A program made the position numbers and the translations under genes. Source: an uncultured Oscillospiraceae bacterium (lineage in GTDB: Bacteria; Bacillota; Clostridia; Oscillospirales; Acutalibacteraceae). Taken from it: a stretch of DNA of 10,246 bases. The notes beneath the pieces were generated by a model that was given only the letters and a program-made list of their open reading frames with translations, was not told the origin of the DNA and did no database searches. Location of the stretch: assembly GCA_910588935.1 (NCBI GenBank), contig CAJUSM010000076.1:1-10246 (forward strand), written 5' to 3'. Below are positions 1 through 5,319 of this stretch, piece after piece (within the stretch, counting starts at the first letter, position 1; each line of letters starts with the position of its first letter).

Positions 1-239
1 GGATTGTCTATACCCTGGATTTTGAAGTGACGCCCCATCAGCTCCGGCACACCTATATTACAAATTTGCTTTATGCGGGTGTTGATCCCAAGACGGTTCA
101 GTATCTTGCCGGACATGAAAATAGCAAAACAACTATGGACATTTATGCAAAGGTCAAGTATAATAAGCCCGAAGAACTTTTCGATGTGGTGAACCAGGCA
201 CTTCGCCCATCTGACCTTGCGGAGAACGTTTGTGATTGA
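1..239 (+). CDS. Tyrosine recombinase (integrase), C-terminal fragment
   Basis: This is the end of a site-specific DNA recombinase of the tyrosine (phage/Tn916 integrase) family, which cuts and rejoins DNA through a covalent tyrosine link. The reading frame is open from the left edge (first full codon at 3) to TGA at 237-239, about 78 residues. The visible part holds the second half of the catalytic site: the HQLRHTYIT box, with His at 36-38 and Arg at 45-47; the second His in LAGHENSKTT at 114-116; and the nucleophilic Tyr in DIYAK at 144-146. All expected C-terminal catalytic residues are present, so this end looks intact. The N-terminal DNA-binding part is outside the window, so I cannot say whether the gene is complete. 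Integrases usually sit at one end of their element, so an attachment site may lie in the next few hundred bases, but I could not identify one. Confidence 0.9.
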   Translation, partial: IVYTLDFEVTPHQLRHTYITNLLYAGVDPKTVQYLAGHENSKTTMDIYAKVKYNKPEELFDVVNQALRPSDLAENVCD

Positions 240-500
240 TTGGGTTAAGGGGTAGGACAACCGAGGCCCGCTACCTCAAAAAAACCCGTAAAATCAAGGA
301 AAAACGGCGCTAAAACGATAGCAGTACGGCCTCAAAGCGGCCCGCCGCGCGCCCCAGTTCTCCAAGCGCTAAGGAATTATTTTGCAGGATTACCTGGGCT
401 TGCCTGGGAAATATGAACAGAAATGGTGCGCGGCCTGCCCAAAAATGCTTTGAACGGGCCGCGCTTTTTTGTTAGGTGCACAGCAAATATCTGGAAAAGC
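240..500. other. Gene-free stretch after the integrase
   Basis: No convincing reading frame is seen here on either strand. The stretch changes from AT-rich to GC-rich around 335-360, and holds one clear Rho-independent terminator at 428-473. The boundary between the mobile element carrying the integrase and the host chromosome may fall here, but no repeated core site is visible within the window, because the other end of the element is outside it. I see no tRNA gene that could have served as a target. Confidence 0.5.
428..473 (+). terminator. Rho-independent terminator
   Basis: GCGCGGCC (428-435) pairs perfectly with GGCCGCGC (457-464) and is followed at once by six T (465-470). The loop is long (about 21 nt), but the 8 bp GC stem with its T tract is a good terminator. 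It would end any transcript coming from the integrase side before the promoter of the next gene. Confidence 0.75.
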
Positions 501-529
501 TTGACTTGATGGGAAAATGCCACTATACT
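501..529 (+). promoter_or_regulatory. Sigma-A-type promoter of the 3D-domain gene
   Basis: TTGACT (501-506) and TATACT (524-529) are separated by exactly 17 bp, each one base from the consensus hexamer. The expected transcript start is near 536, which gives a leader of about 110 nt before the ATG at 646. It lies just downstream of the terminator at 428-473, so this is probably the primary promoter of the gene. Confidence 0.8.
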
Positions 530-544
530 GAACGGGAAAACAAG

Positions 545-624
545 GACAGAAAACCAAGCCAGCAAGGGCAAAAGCAGCATCTATAGTTGAGAGAATCCTC
601 AGCTGCCCTTTGGCCGGTTCTGTC
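545..624 (+). promoter_or_regulatory. Long foldable leader hairpin
   Basis: The leader can fold into one long, imperfect hairpin. GACAGAA (545-551) pairs with TTCTGTC (618-624), CC (554-555) with GG (616-617), GCC (558-560) with the GGCC stretch at 612-615 leaving one C bulged, and AAGGGCA (564-570) with TGCCCTT (604-610). A small inner stem TGAG/CTCA (588-591 with 598-601) sits in the apical part. No T tract follows, so it is not a terminator in this form. It ends about 10 nt before the ribosome site. I do not recognise a known riboswitch. Some yabE-like and other cell-wall hydrolase genes are controlled by the c-di-AMP (ydaO/yuaA) riboswitch, but this leader seems too short and lacks that motif by eye. 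Confidence 0.5.
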
Positions 625-645
625 TGAGCTCAAAAGGAGAAGACC

Positions 646-2175
646 ATGCGCAATATGCACATTAATAGAAGACTGCTTGTCCACCGTATCCGCCTGGCCC
701 TAAGCCTTGCCGCGGTCGCCGTTGTTCTGGTGGTTTGCACGGCGGTTGCCATTGGGGCTGTAACCGGAGGCGAGCCAGTACATGTGGTAGACGGTGACCA
801 ATCCTACGAGTTTAAGCTGTCCCGCCAGGGGCTCGATGCCATACTTTCCCAGGCGGAATCTATGGGTCTGGAGCCCCTTGGGCCTATGGATACAGCAGAA
901 TTTTCTGAAGACGGCGCAACTGTGATTGTCCGGCGGGGAGTAGAGGTGTACCTAAGCTTAAGCGAAACTGGAGAGACCAACCAGGTTCCTGCTTACTTGG
1001 GGGAGACGGTTGAGGAGCTCCTAAAGGAAAATGAGATTGAGTTGGAAGACGGAGACCTGGTAGAGCCAAATCTGGAGATGGTGATCGCGGCGCCTCTCAC
1101 TGTTAGCGTGCGCAGAGCTTGCCAGGTTACCGTTACAGCTGATGGGCGGACCACTACCCTGGCCATGGTGGGGGGTACAGTGGCAGATGCCATTGAGCAG
1201 GCAGGCGTGAAGCTGGGAGAAAATGATTCCTGTAATTACGGCTTGGACGAGCCTTTGTTTAATAAAATGCCATTGCGGATATTGCGGATGGTAGGAATTG
1301 CGGTAACAGCCGATGGAAAAACAAAGGAGTACCAGGTGGCGGCCCTAACTGTAGAGGATGCGCTGGAAAAATGCGGTATTGAGCTGGGAGAGGACGACCG
1401 CCTTAACGTAAAGCGGGAGGCCCCGGTGAAGTCTGGCATGAATATTGTGGTAAAAAGGGTAAAGATCCGTCAGGAAGTGGAGACCGAGGATATCCCTTTT
1501 AAAACCAAATATGAGTATACAGATGAACTGCCCAGCGGCAAGAAAAGCGTGCTCTCCGCAGGGAAAGAGGGAAAAAAGGAACTGACCTATGAGGCGGTCT
1601 ATGTGGAGGGAAAGCTAGAAAGCCGCAGCTTGGCCTCAGAAAAAGTGGTCTCCCAGCCGATTGATGAAATGGTGATGCAGGGGGTGGGCTACAGCACCAC
1701 GGCCCCTACCCTAGACTATGAGGAAGATGACACGGTTTCCAGGGAGACGCCCAGCCCTACCAAGGCCCCATTGGAAAACGATTTTACCGGGGAAAACTAT
1801 CAGCCTGGCACCAGCTACAAGCCTGGCACCTCTGGAGGCGGCGCGGGAACCCTTATTGACGACGGGGGCAATGAGGTAAGCTACCACAAGGTGATAACCG
1901 GAACCTGTACCGCCTATTGCATCCCAGGGGGTACCACCTCTGTAGGGCTAACCGCTGCGCGGGGCGTTATTGCGGTGGATCCGGAGATTATCCCCTATGG
2001 CACCAGAATGTATGTTGCCTCCCCGGATGGAAGCATTATTTATGGCTACGGTGTGGCAGGCGATACCGGCGGGGCTTGTTTGGCCGGGGATATTATTGCC
2101 GACCTTTGTTACGACACCATTGATGAATGCAGCATAATTGGCCGGAGGGAAATGGTTCTCTACATATTGGACTGA
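646..2175 (+). CDS. YabE-like cell-wall protein with DUF348, G5 and 3D domains
   Basis: A 509-residue exported protein likely to bind and trim peptidoglycan. A basic N-terminus is followed by one hydrophobic segment (about residues 17-39), a membrane anchor or uncleaved signal. Next come three DUF348-type ubiquitin-like repeats (roughly 93-135, 151-195 and 210-255), then a G5-like domain (about 275-357). A Pro/Ser/Thr/Gly-rich linker carries the tandem hexapeptides YQPGTS and YKPGTS (385-396). The C-terminal 3D domain (about 410-509) keeps its three name-giving aspartates: D445 in AVDP, D473 in GDTGG and D486 in ADL. In the family, 3D domains are lytic-transglycosylase-like (MltA fold), and B. 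subtilis YabE/YocH and Rpf-like proteins act in wall turnover and resuscitation; activity here is inferred. The start is supported by AAGGAG at 634-639, six bases before the ATG. It is monocistronic: own promoter, leader hairpin and terminator. Confidence 0.88.
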   Translation: MRNMHINRRLLVHRIRLALSLAAVAVVLVVCTAVAIGAVTGGEPVHVVDGDQSYEFKLSRQGLDAILSQAESMGLEPLGPMDTAEFSEDGATVIVRRGVEVYLSLSETGETNQVPAYLGETVEELLKENEIELEDGDLVEPNLEMVIAAPLTVSVRRACQVTVTADGRTTTLAMVGGTVADAIEQAGVKLGENDSCNYGLDEPLFNKMPLRILRMVGIAVTADGKTKEYQVAALTVEDALEKCGIELGEDDRLNVKREAPVKSGMNIVVKRVKIRQEVETEDIPFKTKYEYTDELPSGKKSVLSAGKEGKKELTYEAVYVEGKLESRSLASEKVVSQPIDEMVMQGVGYSTTAPTLDYEEDDTVSRETPSPTKAPLENDFTGENYQPGTSYKPGTSGGGAGTLIDDGGNEVSYHKVITGTCTAYCIPGGTTSVGLTAARGVIAVDPEIIPYGTRMYVASPDGSIIYGYGVAGDTGGACLAGDIIADLCYDTIDECSIIGRREMVLYILD

Positions 2176-2220
2176 CTGAAAATTCGCATACTATATAATA
2201 TAGAACTTTTTGGAGATGCT

Positions 2221-2263
2221 GAGCAGCTGGCTGGCCCATGGGGACAGCCGGCTGCTTTTTTTG
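2221..2263 (+). terminator. Strong Rho-independent terminator
   Basis: AGCAGCTGGCTG (2222-2233) pairs with CAGCCGGCTGCT (2245-2256), 12 bp with one wobble pair, followed by a run of T (2257-2262). It lies about 45 bp after the stop codon of the 3D-domain gene and should end its transcript. Confidence 0.9.
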
Positions 2264-2356
2264 TTCCAGGGGAATGGGGGCCAGGGCAGTATGGAAGGAC
2301 AACAGGAGCAGAGATATCAGGATAAACCGGCCAGGCTTTGCGCCCTGCCCCCGCTT

Positions 2357-2401
2357 TGCCAAAAGAGGCAGGAGAAATACAACGAGAGTTTTGGCATTTT
2401 T
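2357..2401 (+). terminator. Possible second terminator or hairpin
   Basis: TGCCAAAA (2357-2364) is a perfect inverted match to TTTTGGCA (2389-2396), with five T following (2397-2401). The loop is 24 nt and half of the stem is A-T, so it would be weak. It might back up the terminator at 2221-2263 or be chance. Confidence 0.3.
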
Positions 2402-2417
2402 GCTAAGGCCGGAAGGC

Positions 2418-2459
2418 TTGTATTTATTCCCAAGAATGGTATAATAAGAGCGGGGGGGG
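2418..2459 (+). promoter_or_regulatory. Extended -10 promoter running into a G8 ribosome site
   Basis: A perfect TATAAT (2440-2445) is preceded by TGG (2437-2439), an extended -10. TTGTAT (2418-2423) can serve as -35 with a 16 bp spacer. The predicted transcript start (about 2450-2452) falls at the edge of a run of eight G (2452-2459), which is also the only ribosome-binding sequence before the ATG at 2466. The leader would be only about 14-16 nt. Confidence 0.7.
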
Positions 2460-2465
2460 AAAGCG

Positions 2466-2726
2466 ATGCCGTATTTTTACACGATCATGTGGTTCATGGT
2501 GGGATTGATCTTGATATTCGCCATGTCTAAGGAAAACAAAATCTTCCTGTTGGCCGGTGCCTTTTTCCTGCTTTTAGGCGGATGGTGGTTGGCCAACGAG
2601 CTGCTCCCAGACATTGATATGTTTGCCGGCGGCTGGGGAATTGGCCTACGATGTATTACAGGCGCGGCGCTGGTTATACTGAGCGTGGCGTTTATCAAGG
2701 AGTACAAAAAGAAGGGCAAGGGCTGA
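2466..2726 (+). CDS. Small three-helix membrane protein of unknown function
   Basis: An 86-residue protein, mostly hydrophobic. Three membrane segments can be seen: about residues 4-20, 26-43 and 55-78, with a polar turn SKENK between the first two and a DID-containing loop before the third. It ends in a lysine-rich tail (KEYKKKGKG) that would sit in the cytoplasm by the positive-inside rule. I do not recognise a family. A strong extended -10 promoter lies just upstream, and the G-rich sequence at 2452-2459 is the likely ribosome site. The permease gene follows after 38 bp without a terminator, so the two are probably co-transcribed. The frame is supported by its membrane pattern, promoter and spacing rather than by homology. 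Confidence 0.75.
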   Translation: MPYFYTIMWFMVGLILIFAMSKENKIFLLAGAFFLLLGGWWLANELLPDIDMFAGGWGIGLRCITGAALVILSVAFIKEYKKKGKG

Positions 2727-2764
2727 AAGCCTAAGAAAATCTAACCCAAAGGGGGCGGTCCGCC

Positions 2765-3691
2765 ATGGCTGCCATACTGGCAGTGGTAGAAAAAGTGCTT
2801 GTCATTATGTTCCTTATTCTGGTCGGTTATTGGGTTACCCGGCGCGGCATGCTAACCGATCGGGGAGCGGGAGAGATTACCTCCCTGCTGATTAAGGTGG
2901 TAACGCCCTGCGTTATTGTCAACTCTTTTATCGGCTCTGGCGGATCCCTGGAGTATTCTCAGCTGCTTATGGCAGTGGCTCTGCCGGCAGTGTGGATGGC
3001 CCTTTCCTTGGGAGCTAGCCTTTTGGTGTTCCGCAAGGAGCCGCCGGAACGGCAGAAGGTGCTGCGATTCTCCATTTTATTCAGCAATGTGGGATTTATG
3101 GGCATCCCTTTGGTTCAAGGAATTGTGGGGGACAAGGGCGTAATCTATGCCTCCTTTGGCGTGGTGGTTTTCAATATACTCTGCTGGACCTATGGCTATA
3201 GCATGATGAGCGGCGGCGCAAAGCTGAACCTGAAAACCGTGCTCTTTAACCCCGGGATTGTAGGACTGGCTTTTGGCTTGCCTATCTACTTTTTCCAGCT
3301 GCAGCTGCCGGCCATTGTAGCCGAGCCCATAGGCTACCTGGCGGATTTGAACACCCCCTTAGCCATGCTGGTGGTGGGAAGCTATATTGCAAAGGTAGAG
3401 CTTCACTCTTTTGTCTCGGACATGAGCGTGTATACAGCTTCCTTTTTCCGGCTGCTCGTAATACCTATGGCCTTTCTTGGGGTGCTAATGCTGGTTGGCC
3501 CCAGCGAGGAGCTGTTTGTCAGCAGTATGATCCAGGCCGCCGCGCCGGTGGCGGCTAATGCGGTGCTTTTCGCCGTGCAGTATAAGCGGGATTCCGCCTT
3601 GGCCTCTAAACTGGTGGCGGCCTCCACAGTACTGTCTATTATTACCATACCAGTAATGACTATTTTGGCACAAGCGGCCTGCAGGGGCTAG
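2765..3691 (+). CDS. AEC family permease (auxin efflux carrier-like transporter)
   Basis: A 308-residue inner-membrane carrier of the AEC family (PF03547), the usual bacterial length, with about ten membrane helices in two five-helix halves. Family features are clear. The N-terminal helix is followed by GYWVTRRGML. The SNVGFMGIP motif (residues 107-115) is a conserved broken-helix sequence. NPGIVGLAFGLPI starts at residue 162 and opens the second half. NTPLAMLVVGSY starts at 196. A final AAPVAANAVLFA segment near residues 258-269 precedes the last helices. Bacterial members export or exchange organic acids such as malate, or unknown anions; the name auxin carrier comes from plant relatives and does not imply auxin transport here. 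The substrate cannot be read from the sequence. AAAGGGGG (2748-2755) is the ribosome site for the ATG. It is probably transcribed with the small membrane-protein gene just upstream. Confidence 0.92.
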   Translation: MAAILAVVEKVLVIMFLILVGYWVTRRGMLTDRGAGEITSLLIKVVTPCVIVNSFIGSGGSLEYSQLLMAVALPAVWMALSLGASLLVFRKEPPERQKVLRFSILFSNVGFMGIPLVQGIVGDKGVIYASFGVVVFNILCWTYGYSMMSGGAKLNLKTVLFNPGIVGLAFGLPIYFFQLQLPAIVAEPIGYLADLNTPLAMLVVGSYIAKVELHSFVSDMSVYTASFFRLLVIPMAFLGVLMLVGPSEELFVSSMIQAAAPVAANAVLFAVQYKRDSALASKLVAASTVLSIITIPVMTILAQAACRG

Positions 3692-3793
3692 AGAGGAGAA
3701 CAAGAAAACAGAATTGGACAAGAGTGTAAAGCCGTAAGCTTGCATAGGCGCAGTAGCTCTCAAAGGGGGAGCCAAGGGGAATAGGAGGCTAAA
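3692..3793 (+). promoter_or_regulatory. Spacer with strong ribosome site before the epimerase gene
   Basis: The 102 bp gap has no terminator and no convincing promoter; a TTGGAC at 3714-3719 has no good -10 at the right distance. The ATG at 3794 is preceded by the near-perfect AGGAGG at about 3784-3789. The epimerase is therefore probably read as the third gene of the transcript that begins near 2450. Confidence 0.4.
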
Positions 3794-4420
3794 ATGGTTT
3801 ACATTGCACCATCGCTGCTGGCAGCGGATTTTTCTCAGTTGGCCAAGGAGATCGAAAAGGTGGAGGCAGCGGACATGCTCCACATAGACATTATGGATGG
3901 ACATTTTGTACCGAATATCAGCATTGGGCCGGCAGTGGTGGCAGCCCTGCGGGACAAAACCCAGCTGGTTTTTGACGTGCACTTGATGATGGAGGACCCC
4001 CTGCCGTATATCAGCGTGTTCCGCCGGGCTGGGGCCGATACCATTACCTTTCATGTAGAGTGCCAGGCTCCGCCGGTGGCACTGGTCTCGGCAATACGGG
4101 CCAGCGGGGCAAAGGTTGGAGTGGCGCTGAGCCCGCAAACACAGGTGAAAGCAATTGGCCAGTGGGGGGAGGACGTGCAGCAGTTCACAGTGATGACAGT
4201 GGAACCAGGCTTTGGCGGCCAAAAAATGCTTTTGAAGCCTTTGGAGAAAATCCTGCAGCTAAAAGCCCGGTTTCCCAATGCGCTGATTGAGGTAGATGGC
4301 GGGGTAAACCTGGAAACCGCCCCTCTGTGCAAAGCGGCGGGGGCAGATATCCTGGTGGCCGGCACCTCGGTGTTCCAGGCAGAAGACCCGGCTCTGGAAA
4401 TGCGCTGCCTATCTATGTAG
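3794..4420 (+). CDS. rpe: Ribulose-phosphate 3-epimerase
   Basis: This enzyme interconverts D-ribulose 5-phosphate and D-xylulose 5-phosphate in the pentose phosphate pathway, in the cytoplasm. The 208-residue TIM barrel carries the family signatures in order: IAPSLLAADF at the N-terminus with the conserved Ser7; HIDIMDGHFVPN, with metal ligands His30 and Asp32; FDVHLMM, with His63; the flexible loop MTVEPGFGGQK; and IEVDGG, with Asp168, the catalytic acid/base. GADILVAGTSVF closes the phosphate-binding end. The full metal and acid/base set is intact. It is slightly shorter than the usual 215-225 residues, with KVEAADMLHID where most members have two more residues (KVEEAGADYIHID-like), and a short C-terminus. 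The start is set by the AGGAGG ribosome site five bases upstream. In many Firmicutes rpe follows rsgA; here it follows a permease. Confidence 0.95.
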   Translation: MVYIAPSLLAADFSQLAKEIEKVEAADMLHIDIMDGHFVPNISIGPAVVAALRDKTQLVFDVHLMMEDPLPYISVFRRAGADTITFHVECQAPPVALVSAIRASGAKVGVALSPQTQVKAIGQWGEDVQQFTVMTVEPGFGGQKMLLKPLEKILQLKARFPNALIEVDGGVNLETAPLCKAAGADILVAGTSVFQAEDPALEMRCLSM

Positions 4421-4541
4421 TGATCAGAATAAAGAATTGAAAAGCCGATACCTTTACAGGGATCAAAATGCAAAGCATCCCCTCACACATAGGACCTGGC
4501 CAGCATAGTATATGGCAAACTGTGTTAAGGGAGGGCTGCCG

Positions 4542-4877
4542 GTGAGAATCAAAGCGCCCCCACAGCCCTTGGTGTTCCGATTTGAGGACGCAACCGCCCT
4601 ATGCGGGGCTGTGGAAAACATATATCAGCTGTCACCAGATGTCCCTTCTACCCTGTGCAGGTGGCAGGGCAAATACTTTTTGCAGGTAAACGCAAAACTT
4701 GGGCTGCGCAGGCAGCTGGCAGAGGCGGTGAAAGGCTGCGGGGACTGCCTGGGAATTTGCCCGGTGCTGTTCGCATTTTGCCTAGAACACGGCGAAGAAA
4801 TAAGCCAGGACGCGGTTGTCCAGTTGGGCGGAGCCCTTGCAAAGAGGAAAATCAAAGGGAATCCGGAAAAAAGTTAG
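4542..4877 (+). CDS. Short protein resembling the MecA C-terminal domain
   Basis: The protein has 111 residues from the GTG at 4542. I prefer this start because AAGGGAGGG (4527-4535) lies six bases upstream; an ATG at 4512 in the same frame has no good ribosome site and would add ten residues. The chain reads VFRFEDATALC, then LCRWQGKYFLQV, then a helix, then CLEHGEEISQDAVVQLG. This order resembles the C-terminal domain of MecA/YpbH, which binds ClpC and feeds substrates to ClpCP: an FEDFEDV-like start, a LYKYKGRYYL-like strand, and an LEEHGK-like end. The N-terminal substrate-binding half of MecA is absent, and no trace of it is seen in the 120 bp upstream in any frame. It could be a natural single-domain adaptor, a decayed mecA or an unrelated fold; the match is from memory of the family pattern. 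It follows rpe after about 120 bp with no terminator between, and a terminator follows directly. Confidence 0.72.
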   Translation: MRIKAPPQPLVFRFEDATALCGAVENIYQLSPDVPSTLCRWQGKYFLQVNAKLGLRRQLAEAVKGCGDCLGICPVLFAFCLEHGEEISQDAVVQLGGALAKRKIKGNPEKS

Positions 4878-4884
4878 GAAAAAT

Positions 4885-4917
4885 AACGCTCATGGCGATT
4901 GCGCCAGGGCGTTTTTT
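4885..4917 (+). terminator. Rho-independent terminator
   Basis: AACGC (4885-4889) pairs with GCGTT (4909-4913), the stem continues through a T-G wobble, a C-G pair and one bulged A, and TGGCG (4893-4897) pairs with CGCCA (4902-4906) around an ATTG loop. Six T (4912-4917) follow. It lies eight bases after the stop of the MecA-like gene and closes the transcript that carries the permease and epimerase genes. Confidence 0.88.
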
Positions 4918-4927
4918 GTGCTATAAT
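4899..4927 (+). promoter_or_regulatory. Distal promoter (P1) of the surface-protein gene, overlapping the terminator
   Basis: TATAAT (4922-4927) is perfect and preceded by TGC (4919-4921), an extended -10; TTGCGC (4899-4904) lies 17 bp upstream. The hexamers overlap the terminator hairpin and its T tract, so terminator and promoter share DNA. Transcription would start near 4934 and reach the giant gene with a leader of about 385 nt. No strong terminator lies between. Confidence 0.6.
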
Positions 4928-5224
4928 GATACCGCAGGCCGAAAAACAGGCCTTATTTGCGTTGCACTAAGGCGGATGACGTGAAAATTTTAATGGAAGA
5001 AAGGAGGAGACTTTGTAACATCAGTCGCTATCCGGTATATAGAGCGTTGGCAGTAAATGCCAATAAAGGATGGGAAGCCCATGAAAGATTATGGGTGATT
5101 TGCCAGGATATGGGACAAATTCGACAAGAAAAGACGGAGAAAACCCCGGAATTCCGCCAAATTCGTTAGTATTCCATGTTTCAAAAGAAATTATGTAAAG
5201 ACGCAAAAAAGTTGAAAAAAAGGC
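4928..5224 (+). promoter_or_regulatory. Gene-free leader region with several hairpins and a GAAAGGAGG box
   Basis: About 300 bp with no gene I trust. It holds hairpins: AGGCC/GGCCT (4936-4940 with 4949-4953), just after the P1 start; TTGGCA/TGCCAA (5047-5052 with 5058-5063), a perfect stem with a five-base loop; CCCAT/ATGGG (5078-5082 with 5091-5095); and the palindrome CGGAATTCCG (5147-5156). A full-strength Shine-Dalgarno-like box, GAAAGGAGG (4999-5007), is followed only by TTG and an immediate TAA (5013-5018). The last part (5200-5220) is an A-rich tract next to the proximal promoter. It is best read as the long leader from the distal promoter, or as a small RNA; the sequence does not decide. 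Confidence 0.45.
4999..5007 (+). promoter_or_regulatory. Orphan GAAAGGAGG box (STAB-SD-like)
   Basis: GAAAGGAGG pairs extensively with the 3' end of 16S rRNA, yet no reading frame follows: the only start at a workable distance, TTG at 5013, is directly followed by TAA. The same sequence in the cry3A leader of Bacillus thuringiensis (STAB-SD) binds ribosomes and blocks 5' decay of the mRNA. A similar role here is inferred from sequence and from the position in the leader of a probably abundant surface-protein mRNA. Confidence 0.45.
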
Positions 5225-5253
5225 TTGCAATTTCCGCGCCCAAAGGTTATTAT
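5225..5253 (+). promoter_or_regulatory. Proximal promoter (P2) of the surface-protein gene
   Basis: TTGCAA (5225-5230) and TATTAT (5248-5253) are 17 bp apart. An A-rich stretch (5205-5220) lies directly upstream, like the UP elements of strong promoters. Transcription would start near 5260, giving a leader of about 60 nt before the ATG at 5320. Confidence 0.75.
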
Positions 5254-5267
5254 ATAGTTAACTTCCA

Positions 5268-5292
5268 CTCAGAGGCGAAAAGGCCTGCTGAG
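5268..5292 (+). promoter_or_regulatory. 5'-end stem-loop of the surface-protein mRNA
   Basis: CTCAG (5268-5272) and AGGC (5273-5276) pair with CTGAG (5288-5292) and GCCT (5283-5286), with one bulged G at 5287 and a six-base loop GAAAAG. It begins about eight bases after the predicted P2 start. Stem-loops close to the 5' end of abundant outer-surface mRNAs, such as E. coli ompA, protect them from decay; that role here is inferred. Confidence 0.55.
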
Positions 5293-5319
5293 AATCTAAA
5301 ATTTAAGAGGGTTGAAAAC

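Noticed and set aside
545..624. ydaO/yuaA (c-di-AMP) riboswitch before the 3D-domain gene
   Set aside because: Suggested by gene type only. The leader is too short and I could not find the conserved blocks, so I keep it as an unclassified structure.
240..640. tRNA gene or CRISPR array near the integrase
   Set aside because: No cloverleaf with T-loop consensus and no regularly spaced repeats were found in this stretch.
1798..1833. Tandem 18 bp repeat (YQPGTS/YKPGTS) as a variable tract
   Set aside because: Only two imperfect copies in a linker; ordinary for wall-protein linkers.
2210..2530. Plus-strand frames across 2210-2530
   Set aside because: They run through the strong terminator and the promoter of the small membrane-protein gene and show no recognisable protein.
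3485..4222. Minus-strand open frame of 245 codons
   Set aside because: It overlaps the permease end and the rpe gene, both securely identified on the + strand. Its product is Cys/His-rich with no domain pattern.
4957..5169. Plus-strand frame of 70 codons in the leader region
   Set aside because: It starts at TTG without a ribosome site. The strong GAAAGGAGG box lies inside it, not before a start codon. No signal, membrane segment or family pattern is seen, and the DNA is better explained as a hairpin-rich leader. A decayed small gene cannot be fully excluded.
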